From the NCBI GenBank assembly GCA_905479625.1, contig CAJQNF010000065.1, positions 1 through 64,000 on the forward strand: a stretch of DNA of 64,000 nucleotides, given 5' to 3'. Each line of letters begins with the position of its first letter. Positions within the stretch are counted from its first letter, which is position 1. The stretch comes from an uncultured Flavobacteriaceae bacterium (lineage in GTDB: Bacteria > Bacteroidota > Bacteroidia > Flavobacteriales > Flavobacteriaceae). Position numbers and translations under genes: made by a program. This document shows positions 26,634 to 35,964 of the stretch, one piece after another. The notes below the pieces were generated by a model. That model was not told the origin of the DNA and searched no databases. It worked only from the letters and a program-made list of their open reading frames with translations.

Positions 26634-29600
26634 TTGCTAGGCAGTTTTCTGCTGGTCATGTTGAGCGTTATACTCTCCTTTACCAGTGTTCAAACTGGCC
26701 TTGCAAAATGGGTTACCAATAAGGTGAACACCAATTACGGGACTGCAATAGAGATACAGAAGCTTGATCTTTCTTCCATTAGAAATGTTGCCTTAAAAAA
26801 TGTATTGATCAGGGATCATCATGGAGATACATTAATTTCCGCTGGAAGTTTAGAGACTTCGGTTTTAAATTACCGGAATTTATTCAGTAGTGAATTAAAT
26901 TTTGGAGAGGTTTATCTTGAAGATGGTGCCTTTATCATGACAACCTATAAAGGTGAAGACCTAAATAGTCTGTCAGTATTTGTTAATAAATTCAAACGTG
27001 AAAAAGCGAATGAGACGGTCACTTTTAAATTGTTTTCTTCCTCTATTGTTCTAGAAGGGGTCAATTTTACCTTGTTTGATAAGAACAAAAAGGAAGAACC
27101 CATTGTGTATTACAAAGATATTTATGGAGAATTTGACGATTTCAAGGTCGTTGGATCAAATGTCAGTGCCAACATTCATGACCTGAGAGTGATTGAAAAT
27201 CACGATGTTCTTGTTACCAGCTTCAAGACGAATTTCAGCTACACTAATACTAAAATGGAGTTTTTGAATACCAAACTGACTACAAAGGGTTCGGAACTGA
27301 TCGCTGACATTGTTTTCAATTATGAACCCGGGGATTTATCAGACTTCACAAATAAGGTTCAAATAGAAGCCGATTTTAAAAAAAGCGATATTGTTCTTTC
27401 TGATTTGAAGAAATTATATGGACAATTTGGTCGGCATGATATTATTCATTTTACGGGTCAGGTGAAAGGAACCATCAACGATTTTGTATTAGAGAATATA
27501 GACCTCGAATCGGATAGAAATTCATCCTTGAGAGGAGATGTGCATTTGAAAAATGTATTATATCCGGAAAAATTCAGATTAACGGGAGATATAAAGGAAA
27601 TAAGTTCTAATTATGATCATCTGGTAAATTTGTTGCCTGACCTTTTAGGTGCTAAAATCCCCAAAGAACTCGAAAATATAGGATTCTTTACTAGTCGTGG
27701 AAAAGTGGCAATTACCAAGTCTTCAGTTGATGTTCAATTGAGAACAATAGCTCAAATAGGGATGTCTGATGTCGATTTGAAATTATTGAATATTGATAAA
27801 GGAGATCTTGTTTCGTATAAGGGTAAAATTGAACTGGTTGATTTCAGGCTGGGAGAGTTTGTCAAAGATTCAATGATCGGTGATTTTTCCATGGTGGGAG
27901 AAGTTGAAGGAGAAGGGCTTTCTATTGATAAGATTAATATAAGGATCAAAGGGCATATTTCCAAGCATCAGTATAAAGGCTATACCTATTCCAATATCGA
28001 TATCAATGGCGTACTCAGGGACAAACAATTTGATGGTTATTTAAGTGTTGATGACCCTAATATAAAGTTAGAATTCAGCGGGCTTGCAGAATTATCAGAA
28101 ATCAAAAAATTCAATTTTAATGCGGATGTAGCCTATGCGGATTTTTTAAAGTTAAACCTTTTTACAAGGGATGAGAAATCAATTTTGAAAGGGAAGATTG
28201 AGATGAATCTTACGGGAAGTAGTCTCGATAATATAGAAGGTTTAATTAGCTTTAAAGAAGCATCTTATTCAAATCAGAATGATGATTATTATTTTAAGGA
28301 TTTTACGGTGACCTCTGAAAATAAAGACTCGATAAGAGAGCTTAAGGTGAATTCTACAGATATTATTAATGGATTTGTAAGAGGGAATTTTAAATACCGT
28401 GAATTGAAAAAACTGGCAATGAATTCTTTGGGTAGTCTTTTTGTTAATTATGAAAAAGAACAGGTGATGCCGGGCCAGTTTCTCGATTTTCGCTTTAATA
28501 TGTATAATAAGATAGTGGATGTGTTTTTTCCGGATATTCAATTAGGACCGAATTCCATTGTCAAAGGAACGGTTGATTCTGATCAGGACATATTTAAGCT
28601 TTCCGTTAAGTCACCCGAAATTGAGGCGTTTGATTATACGATCGACCAGATTAATTTGCAGGTAGACAATAAGAACCCCTTGTTTAATACCCTTTTAAGC
28701 GTAGATGAAATAGATTCAAAATACTATAACCTTTCTCAAATTAATTTAGTCAATGTGATGCTGAATGACACTTTATTTATGAGAGCGGATATGATCGGGG
28801 GAAGAGAAAAACAAGAACAATATACATTTAGTTTTTACCATACCTTCAACGAAAATAATCAATCTGTTGTAGGAATTAAACATTCTGAGTTGACCTTTAA
28901 GCAGAATACCTGGCACATTAATCCTGAAAACAATAATCAAAATAAAGTTGTTTACGATAAAGACATTAAAACTTATGCCATTGATGATTTCAATATCATC
29001 AGTGGGGATCAGGAGGTCCATTTAGCCGGGTTGATCACGTCAGATCAACAAAAAAATATTGACCTAAGACTGAGTAATGTGAACCTTGATGATATTACGC
29101 CATCTGTTGACAGCGTTGCACTGGATGGGAAAGTAAATGGTTCCATCAATTTAAGGACAATCAATAACAAAACTTTACCTATTGCTAATCTGACCATCAA
29201 TTATTTTAGCATCAATGAGGATTATTACGGAGATTTAAGTTTTAAGGCTGCTTCCGATGATAACATCAGAAATTACACCTTCGATATGTTACTCGAGAAT
29301 AGCGATCTAAAAACTTTTTCGGCCCAGGGAGCCATAGATTTATCCTCTGAAGAGCCAAGTATTTTGGCCTCTGCCAAACTTGACAGATTTAGGATTAATG
29401 CATTTAGCCCGTTAGGAAAGAATGTATTGTCAAAGATTAGGGGTTTTGCAAGTGGAGAGGCCACGATTACGGGAAACTTATCGAATCCGGATATTGGTGG
29501 GCAAATTACGTTGGTTGAATCAGGGCTGGAATTACCCTATTTGAATGTGAATTATGATTTTGAAGGTGAGTCTGTGGTGAAACTCTATGATCATACCTTT

Positions 29601-31076
29601 GATTTCCAGTCGTTTAGGGTGCGTGACCGGGCGATGAGAACTACTGGTGTCATTCAAGGAACTATCACGCATGAGGGTTTTAAAAAGTGGATTCTTGACC
29701 TTGCACTTACCACTGATAATCTTCTGGTGCTCAATACTGAAGATAAAGAAGGAGCATTGTATTATGGTACAGGGCTTCTTGGTGGAAAAACTACTTTAAA
29801 AGGATTTACTGATGATTTAGTGATCAATGTAAATGGCAAGACCAATCCCGGTACTGAATTCATTGTGCCTTTAGGGAATGTGAGTACAGTCAATAGCTCG
29901 AAATTGATACATTTTGAGAGCCTTAATGAAGATGAAGAAGAGGAAGGGAAGAAGGAAAAAAGAGATATCATATTTGAAAAATTAAAGGGATTAAGGCTTA
30001 ATTTTAGATTAAATGTGACCAAGGATGCCGTAGCAGAGATCGTTCTAGATAAGGCTACTGGGAGTGTTTTAAGAGGTTCAGGAGATGGGAATTTGAATTT
30101 GAATATAGACACCAATGGGAAATTCGAAATGTATGGTAATCTTGTTGTCGATAATGGAGAGTATCAGTTTAAAAATATTATCAATAAGGATTTTATAGTT
30201 CAAAAGGGAGGAACTATAGTTTGGAATGGCAGTCCTTATGATGCTCGAGTAGATATCACTGCCATCAATTATACAAGAGCTAACCCTTCTGTATTGCTCG
30301 ATGATGTTTCAGGTTCACGAAAGATTGATGTTGAATTATATACTATGATCTCTGGAAATTTGTCAGCGCCTAGCTTTGATTTTGATGTTAAAATTCCGAA
30401 TGCGAGTTCCACTGTAGCGGGTGAGCTTGATTTTAAACTGAGAAACGAGGATGATAAATTAACACAGTTCTTTTCACTTTTGGCTACAGGTGCGTTTGCC
30501 CGAACAAGTAACAGTAGAACCAATTTTGATGGAAATGCGGCTATTGCCGGTACAATAGCCCAGAAAGCTTCTCAATTGCTATCTAATATCCTTGAAAGTC
30601 AGAATGAAAATTTCGAAGTGGGAGTTAGCTATGATATTGGTACACAAAGTAATGTACAGGACGTCATTACTGATGATCAGCTTGGTGTTGAAGTCTCAGG
30701 AAAAATTGCCAATAAAGTTACAGTTAGCGGAAAGGTAGGCGTTCCTGTAGGGTCAAATACCAATTCAAATGTAATTGGTGAGGTTGAAGTGATGATGCCT
30801 TTAAACAGGTCAGAAACTTTCCAAGCTAAAGTGTATAACAGGCAAAATGAAATACAGTTTACAGCAGAGGATGGAGAAGGTTATACGCAAGGAGTAGGTA
30901 TTTCCTACAGATTTGATTTCTCTAATGGAAAAGAGTTTCTGGAGAAGTTAGGTCTGAAAAAGACGGCAGCGGAAAAAGAGATGACAAAAGTGCAACTAGA
31001 TAGTGCTCGAGCAGAAAAAAAACTGATCAAACAGGAATTTAAGGAAGAAAAATCATCACCTGAAGAAATCAACTAG
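26634..31076 (+). CDS. tamB: Translocation and assembly module protein TamB (DUF490)
   Basis: About 1480 residues: an N-terminal membrane anchor, a very long series of short beta-strands forming a hydrophobic groove, and the C-terminal DUF490/TamB domain (about 1130-1440; NLNIDTNGKFEMYGNLVVDNGEYQF region). In Proteobacteria TamB spans the periplasm and serves lipid transport and outer-membrane assembly. The first usable start codon is TTG at 26634, inside the anchor helix; upstream in frame come KQFKRIAIRVF, a proper basic anchor start, but only ATA, ATT and ATC codons as possible initiators (26592-26600) before a TAA at 26589. So the true start is probably a non-standard codon near 26595. 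Confidence 0.9.
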   Translation: MLGSFLLVMLSVILSFTSVQTGLAKWVTNKVNTNYGTAIEIQKLDLSSIRNVALKNVLIRDHHGDTLISAGSLETSVLNYRNLFSSELNFGEVYLEDGAFIMTTYKGEDLNSLSVFVNKFKREKANETVTFKLFSSSIVLEGVNFTLFDKNKKEEPIVYYKDIYGEFDDFKVVGSNVSANIHDLRVIENHDVLVTSFKTNFSYTNTKMEFLNTKLTTKGSELIADIVFNYEPGDLSDFTNKVQIEADFKKSDIVLSDLKKLYGQFGRHDIIHFTGQVKGTINDFVLENIDLESDRNSSLRGDVHLKNVLYPEKFRLTGDIKEISSNYDHLVNLLPDLLGAKIPKELENIGFFTSRGKVAITKSSVDVQLRTIAQIGMSDVDLKLLNIDKGDLVSYKGKIELVDFRLGEFVKDSMIGDFSMVGEVEGEGLSIDKINIRIKGHISKHQYKGYTYSNIDINGVLRDKQFDGYLSVDDPNIKLEFSGLAELSEIKKFNFNADVAYADFLKLNLFTRDEKSILKGKIEMNLTGSSLDNIEGLISFKEASYSNQNDDYYFKDFTVTSENKDSIRELKVNSTDIINGFVRGNFKYRELKKLAMNSLGSLFVNYEKEQVMPGQFLDFRFNMYNKIVDVFFPDIQLGPNSIVKGTVDSDQDIFKLSVKSPEIEAFDYTIDQINLQVDNKNPLFNTLLSVDEIDSKYYNLSQINLVNVMLNDTLFMRADMIGGREKQEQYTFSFYHTFNENNQSVVGIKHSELTFKQNTWHINPENNNQNKVVYDKDIKTYAIDDFNIISGDQEVHLAGLITSDQQKNIDLRLSNVNLDDITPSVDSVALDGKVNGSINLRTINNKTLPIANLTINYFSINEDYYGDLSFKAASDDNIRNYTFDMLLENSDLKTFSAQGAIDLSSEEPSILASAKLDRFRINAFSPLGKNVLSKIRGFASGEATITGNLSNPDIGGQITLVESGLELPYLNVNYDFEGESVVKLYDHTFDFQSFRVRDRAMRTTGVIQGTITHEGFKKWILDLALTTDNLLVLNTEDKEGALYYGTGLLGGKTTLKGFTDDLVINVNGKTNPGTEFIVPLGNVSTVNSSKLIHFESLNEDEEEEGKKEKRDIIFEKLKGLRLNFRLNVTKDAVAEIVLDKATGSVLRGSGDGNLNLNIDTNGKFEMYGNLVVDNGEYQFKNIINKDFIVQKGGTIVWNGSPYDARVDITAINYTRANPSVLLDDVSGSRKIDVELYTMISGNLSAPSFDFDVKIPNASSTVAGELDFKLRNEDDKLTQFFSLLATGAFARTSNSRTNFDGNAAIAGTIAQKASQLLSNILESQNENFEVGVSYDIGTQSNVQDVITDDQLGVEVSGKIANKVTVSGKVGVPVGSNTNSNVIGEVEVMMPLNRSETFQAKVYNRQNEIQFTAEDGEGYTQGVGISYRFDFSNGKEFLEKLGLKKTAAEKEMTKVQLDSARAEKKLIKQEFKEEKSSPEEIN

Positions 31077-31251
31077 ACTTCTGATGATCAAATAATTTTC
31101 ACTTTCAGTACTAAATGTTGTTATCTATCCGAAGAAATTCGTTTTTTGTAGAAAAATCAATCTTGACAATTTAATAAGTACTATTTTTATTTCCGAAGTT
31201 TACCCCCCGGACTGATCAAATTATTAAATTAAACTCGATAAAACTCAGGAT

Positions 31252-32553
31252 ATGAATAAACAATCCTCTTTTGTGCCTTTAATGATCATTGCAGCCTTAT
31301 TTTTTATTTTTGGTTTTGTAACCTGGATCAATGGTGCACTGATCCCCTTTATGAAAACGATTAATGAACTTACGGCAGCTCAGTCCTATCTGGTCGCATC
31401 GGCGTCTTATATTTCCTTTGTGGTAATGGCATTGCCATCCTCTGCAATTTTATCTAAAATAGGATATAGAAAGGGAATGTCTATAGGTCTGTTTGTGATG
31501 GCGATAGGAGCTTTGGTATTTATTCCGGCAGCAAATGCCAGAACGTATTGGATGTTTTTACTTGGAATTTTTATTCAAGGAGCGGGGATGACCTTGTTGC
31601 AAACAGCCTCTAATCCTTATGTGACGATACTTGGACCAATCGAGAGTGCAGCCAAAAGAATCTCAGTAATGGGAATTGCCAATAAGGTAGCCGGCGCATT
31701 GGGCTCCTTGATCTTTGGAGCTTTGTTACTTTCAGGAATTGATGAAGTAAATGAAAAGCTAAAAACCGTAAGTGGAGAGGAAAAAAATCAATTATTGGAT
31801 ACCATGGCTGATAGTGTATTTATGCCCTATTTGGTTATGGCTATCGTTTTAGCTGTTCTTGGGGTATTGATTAGAAAAGCACCCTTACCTCATGTTGAGG
31901 CGGAACCGATCAAGGAAGATCAGGAAGGGAAAACAGCAAAAACCAGTATTTTTCAATTTCCACAATTGATTTTGGGAGTAATCGCTTTGTTTATGTATGT
32001 AGGTGTTGAAGTGATTGCAGGAGATTCAATTATCGCTTATGGTCTTTCATTAGGTTTACCTGTTTCTCAAGCGAAATGGTTTACCACCTTCACCTTGTTT
32101 GCAATGGTTGGAACTTACGCTCTTGGAGTGATTTTAATTCCTAAATACCTGAGTCAGACTTTGGCTTTAAGAATTAGTGGTGTGCTCGGTGTTATATTAA
32201 GTTTGGTTATTGTGAATACTAGCGGTTTTACTTCTGTACTATTGGTGGCTTCTTTAGGTATTGCCAATGCTTTGGTATGGCCTGCAATTTGGCCTTTGGC
32301 AATTGACGGACTCGGAAAATTCACAAAAACAGGCGCTGCTTTTTTGATCATGGCTATATCAGGGGGAGCCATTTTGGTTTATTTATATGGCCAACTTGTT
32401 GACTATTTAAAAGAGGTCTATCTGGCCGAAGGAATGGAAGAGGTCTTGGCTACTTCACAATCGGCAAATCAGGGATACTGGATTCTATTACCATGCTATC
32501 TTATGATTTTGTTCTACGCAATAAAGGGGCATAAAATTAAATCATGGAGTTAA
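31252..32553 (+). CDS. Sugar MFS transporter, FucP/glucose-galactose porter type
   Basis: 433 residues, about twelve membrane helices with a central loop at 215-230. FFIFGFVTWINGALIPFMK (near 17-35) and GMTLLQTASNPYVTILGP are hallmarks of the FucP-type fucose, glucose or galactose proton symporters; the cytoplasmic SKIGYRKGM loop is the family's RxGxRxG-like element. It takes up hexoses. It precedes an SSS transporter and murQ, so uptake of amino sugars from peptidoglycan is possible; the 185-bp gap with a hairpin makes cotranscription uncertain. Confidence 0.87.
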   Translation: MNKQSSFVPLMIIAALFFIFGFVTWINGALIPFMKTINELTAAQSYLVASASYISFVVMALPSSAILSKIGYRKGMSIGLFVMAIGALVFIPAANARTYWMFLLGIFIQGAGMTLLQTASNPYVTILGPIESAAKRISVMGIANKVAGALGSLIFGALLLSGIDEVNEKLKTVSGEEKNQLLDTMADSVFMPYLVMAIVLAVLGVLIRKAPLPHVEAEPIKEDQEGKTAKTSIFQFPQLILGVIALFMYVGVEVIAGDSIIAYGLSLGLPVSQAKWFTTFTLFAMVGTYALGVILIPKYLSQTLALRISGVLGVILSLVIVNTSGFTSVLLVASLGIANALVWPAIWPLAIDGLGKFTKTGAAFLIMAISGGAILVYLYGQLVDYLKEVYLAEGMEEVLATSQSANQGYWILLPCYLMILFYAIKGHKIKSWS

Positions 32554-32620
32554 AAAAAGGAATGACTTTACATTCCCTGTGATAATATACACAAATTTCA
32601 ATTTTTTATTTGAGTAATTA

Positions 32621-32656
32621 GGCAAAATGGAACAGTCTGAGAAACTGTTCCATGCC
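32621..32656. repeat. Hairpin in the FucP-SSS intergenic region
   Basis: ATGGAACAGT (32627-32636) pairs perfectly with ACTGTTCCAT (32644-32653), flanked by GGC/GCC. The following sequence is AT-rich with TTTTT 30 bp later, so it is either a weak terminator or an operator. Confidence 0.6.
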
Positions 32657-32737
32657 TTACAAATTGAAATAGTTACCTTTTTAATTTGTATTTAGCCAAA
32701 GGGAAGCTATTTTTGAGGCTAAACAACAAAATCTGAT

Positions 32738-34192
32738 TTGAGTACTTTTCTAATTTTCGCTATAATTGTTATATACTTTGGCCTGATCATGGCCATTTCT
32801 TATTTTACTTCGAGAAATAGAAGTGATGAATCTTTTTTTACGGGTGACCGAGAATCACCGTGGTTCCTGGTTGCTTTTGGCATGGTTGGAGCCGCTCTTT
32901 CAGGGGTAACCTTTGTTTCTGTTCCCGGAATGGTAGGGAACAACAGTTTTTATTTTTTTCAGTTTATATTGGGAAATGTTGTTGGTTATCTCTTTATTAC
33001 CTTTGTACTGATCCCTTTGTATTATCGATTAAAATTAGTCTCTATTTACGGCTATTTAAATGATAGGTTCGGTAAGCGAACCTATAAAACAGGCTCCTTG
33101 TTTTTTCTTATTTCACAATCCTTTGGTGCGTCTCTAAGGTTATTGCTCGCTGCTAAAATTTTGCAATTTGCTTTTTTTGATAAATTACAAATTCCTTTTT
33201 TTCTTACAGTCATTATAATTTTGCTGTTGGTATGGCTCTATACGAACAAGTCCGGAATCAAGACGATTGTATGGACTGATACGATGCAAACCTTCTTTTT
33301 AATTCTTGCAGCTTTGGTGACTATTTATTCAATAACTACCGCAATGGATCTTTCTTTGGGAGAATCCGTAAATAAGGTAGTTGAACATGAGTATTTCAAG
33401 GTGTTTAACTGGGATAGTAAATCGGGTAGCAATTTCTATAAACAATTCATTGCTGGGATTTTTATTGCCATAGCTATGATGGGGCTTGATCAAAATATGA
33501 TGCAAAAAACACTGACTTGTAAAAATCAGTGGGATGCTCAAAAGAATACTTTGACCTTTAGCTTAATTCTTGCTATGACACAATTTTTGTTTTTAGGATT
33601 AGGTATTTTACTTTACGTATATGCAGATAGTATTCAGGTTTCGCTGCCAATCGGCGAACAAGGTCAGTTTCTGGATACAGATACTTTATTTCCTAATCTG
33701 GCTATAAATCATTTAGGCCTTATTGCAGGTGTAAGTTTTTTGTTGGGAATCATTGCGGCCTCTTTTTCAAGTGTTGATTCAGCATTAACGGCACTAACGA
33801 CATCTTTCACGTATGATTTTATGGATATATCGGAAAGATCCGGAAAGGAAAAGAAGAAGTTAAAGAACCGTGTTCTATTTGGATTTTCTGTGATCGTCTT
33901 TATTATTATTATGATTTTTTCGGGTAGCAGAGGCGATGTGATCTCCTTGATATTTAATGTGGCGGGTTATACTTATGGACCACTTTTGGGTCTGTTTTTA
34001 TTCGGGATGTTCTCTTCTTTTTCAGTAAGGGATAAGTGGGTTCCCTTAATCTGTATAGTAGCGCCAATTTCCACTTATGTTCTGAGCATCTATCTGAAAA
34101 ATAGTTTTAATTTCGATTTTGGATTTATCAGTATTGCAGTAAACGGCCTATTCACAATTATAGGGCTATTCATCATCAAACAAAAGAAATAA
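32738..34192 (+). CDS. Sodium:solute symporter (SSS family), possibly for an amino sugar
   Basis: 484 residues, thirteen or so membrane helices. N-terminal FLIFAIIVIYFGLIMAISYF, SDESFFTGDRESPW, and the Na2-site region ASFSSVDSALTALTTSFTYDF (two serines on helix 9) place it in the SSS family near sugar and sialic-acid transporters. The next gene, murQ, starts 2 bp after its stop, so the two are almost certainly one operon, which suggests N-acetylmuramic acid or an anhydro-sugar as cargo (inference). The ATG used could be replaced by the TTG at 32738, the first codon shown; the next Met is far downstream. Confidence 0.87.
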   Translation: MSTFLIFAIIVIYFGLIMAISYFTSRNRSDESFFTGDRESPWFLVAFGMVGAALSGVTFVSVPGMVGNNSFYFFQFILGNVVGYLFITFVLIPLYYRLKLVSIYGYLNDRFGKRTYKTGSLFFLISQSFGASLRLLLAAKILQFAFFDKLQIPFFLTVIIILLLVWLYTNKSGIKTIVWTDTMQTFFLILAALVTIYSITTAMDLSLGESVNKVVEHEYFKVFNWDSKSGSNFYKQFIAGIFIAIAMMGLDQNMMQKTLTCKNQWDAQKNTLTFSLILAMTQFLFLGLGILLYVYADSIQVSLPIGEQGQFLDTDTLFPNLAINHLGLIAGVSFLLGIIAASFSSVDSALTALTTSFTYDFMDISERSGKEKKKLKNRVLFGFSVIVFIIIMIFSGSRGDVISLIFNVAGYTYGPLLGLFLFGMFSSFSVRDKWVPLICIVAPISTYVLSIYLKNSFNFDFGFISIAVNGLFTIIGLFIIKQKK

Positions 34193-34194
34193 TT

Positions 34195-35016
34195 ATGATA
34201 CCCGGATCAACAACAGAGCAGTCTTCAAATTATGATAATCTGGAAGAGATGAGTGTTAAGGATTTGCTTATCAACATGAATAATGAAGATAAGAAAGTGG
34301 CCGTAGCAGTCGAAAAATCGATTCCTCAAATAGAGCCTTTAGTCGAAGAAATTGTTAAGCGCTTTGCGTTAGGAGGCCGTCTTTTTTATATTGGAGCAGG
34401 AACTAGTGGTAGATTAGGAGTGCTTGATGCGTCTGAATGTCCACCAACTTACGGTGTTCCTGATCATTGGGTTATTGGCCTTATCGCAGGTGGCGACGGG
34501 GCGCTGCGTAAGGCGGTGGAAAATGCGGAAGATGATTTTCAACAGGCCTGGATTGATCTAAAAGCCTATGATATTAATTCAAAAGATACACTTATTGGAA
34601 TTGCTGCTTCCGGAAGAACTCCCTATGTGATAGGTGGACTTAAAGAGGCCAACCTTAATGGAGTGTTAACAGGCTGTATTACGTGTAATGAAGGTTCTGG
34701 AGTTGCCAAAGAAGCTAGATTTCCTGTAGAAGTAGTCGTAGGATCAGAGTTTGTTACAGGAAGTACAAGAATGAAGTCAGGAACTGCTCAGAAATTAGTA
34801 TTGAATATGATTTCTACTTCAGTAATGGTCAAACTCGGACGCATAAGAGGGAATAAAATGGTTGATATGCAGTTAACCAATGAAAAATTGGTGAAAAGAG
34901 GAACTCAAATGGTGGCAAATGAACTTGGGATTGAAAATGACTTGGCGGAGCGTTTGCTTTTAAAGTATCAAAGTGTTCGGTCAGCTATAGATCATTATCG
35001 AAAGGATAAGAAATAG
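34195..35016 (+). CDS. murQ: N-acetylmuramic acid 6-phosphate etherase MurQ
   Basis: 273 residues. SIS-domain protein with the MurQ signatures GRLFYIGAGTSGRLGVLDASECPPTY (from about residue 62) and VTGSTRMKSGTAQKLVLNM (about 195-213). It splits the lactyl ether of MurNAc-6-phosphate, giving GlcNAc-6-phosphate and D-lactate. Slightly shorter than E. coli MurQ. The kinase that would make the substrate is not in the window. Cotranscribed with the preceding symporter. Confidence 0.95.
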   Translation: MIPGSTTEQSSNYDNLEEMSVKDLLINMNNEDKKVAVAVEKSIPQIEPLVEEIVKRFALGGRLFYIGAGTSGRLGVLDASECPPTYGVPDHWVIGLIAGGDGALRKAVENAEDDFQQAWIDLKAYDINSKDTLIGIAASGRTPYVIGGLKEANLNGVLTGCITCNEGSGVAKEARFPVEVVVGSEFVTGSTRMKSGTAQKLVLNMISTSVMVKLGRIRGNKMVDMQLTNEKLVKRGTQMVANELGIENDLAERLLLKYQSVRSAIDHYRKDKK

Positions 35017-35084
35017 GAAATTTAAATGGAAAACTCCAATGATCGATTAAGTATTGATTTTATGGAGAAATCACAATAGTTATC

Positions 35085-35837
35085 ATGTCAGAAATAGAGA
35101 AACGATTCGGGTTGTTGGGTAAAAATATAGCTTACTCATTCTCAAAAAAACACTTTACTCAGAAGTTCCATTCTTTAGGGCTCAGTCAATACGAATATGT
35201 GAATTATGACCTGGATAAAATTGAGGATTTCAATAAAATGGTTTTAAAAGACCTGACTTTTTTAGGTGGACTTAATGTGACCATTCCCTATAAGCAAAGT
35301 GTTATGGGGTATCTTGATGAAATTGATGAGGAAGCAAAGCGTATTGGAGCGGTAAATACCATAAAAATACTGCCTGACAATAGGCTAAAAGGGTTTAATA
35401 CCGATGCGTATGGTTTTGAGACTTCCCTCAGGTCCTGTTGGACAGGGAAGGAGCAGGGGGCGCTTATTTTGGGAACCGGAGGAGCTTCAAAAGCTGTAGC
35501 TCATGTGCTTAAAAAAATGGGTGTTTCTTTTCTTTTTGTTTCCAGGAGTAAAACTTCGGAGCACATGATTAGCTACAAAGAGGTTAGCAAGGAAATAATC
35601 AGGGAGCATGAAATGATTATCAATTGCAGTCCATTGGGTACTTTCCCTGATGTGAATGCAAAGCCGGATCTACCCTATGAATTCTTAACAGATCGGCATT
35701 TGCTCTATGACTTGATTTACAACCCTGAGCGTACGGCATTTCTTAAAATGGGAGAAAATGCGGGAGCAATTATTTCGAATGGTCAGTCAATGCTGAGGCA
35801 TCAAGCTGACAAATCCTGGGATATTTGGAACTCTTAG
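35085..35837 (+). CDS. aroE: Shikimate dehydrogenase AroE
   Basis: 250 residues. Shikimate site at the N-terminus (YSFSKKHFTQKF), catalytic Lys in LNVTIPYKQSV (near residue 69), Asp in FNTDAYGF (near 105), NADPH loop LGTGGASKAV (about 126-135), and the C-terminal NGQSMLRHQA. Fourth enzyme-type reduction of the aromatic pathway, dehydroshikimate to shikimate. Starts 68 bp after murQ. Confidence 0.95.
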   Translation: MSEIEKRFGLLGKNIAYSFSKKHFTQKFHSLGLSQYEYVNYDLDKIEDFNKMVLKDLTFLGGLNVTIPYKQSVMGYLDEIDEEAKRIGAVNTIKILPDNRLKGFNTDAYGFETSLRSCWTGKEQGALILGTGGASKAVAHVLKKMGVSFLFVSRSKTSEHMISYKEVSKEIIREHEMIINCSPLGTFPDVNAKPDLPYEFLTDRHLLYDLIYNPERTAFLKMGENAGAIISNGQSMLRHQADKSWDIWNS

Positions 35838-35889
35838 GATAGCAGTCGGATAAGCAATTAAAATTTAGACATCTTATTTTTAACATAGT

Positions 35890-35920
35890 TTTGCACTTTG
35901 CTAGGCTATTAGTATCTTTC
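35890..35920 (+). promoter_or_regulatory. Bacteroidota-type promoter of the DUF349 gene
   Basis: TTTG (35890-35893), 19-bp spacer, TATCTTTC (35913-35920), matching TTTG-N19-TAnnTTTG in all but the last base. Start expected near 35924, about 41 nt before the ATG at 35965. Confidence 0.6.
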
Positions 35921-35964
35921 AACACTTTTTTAAAGTAAATTTTAGGAACCTTAAACATGAAATA

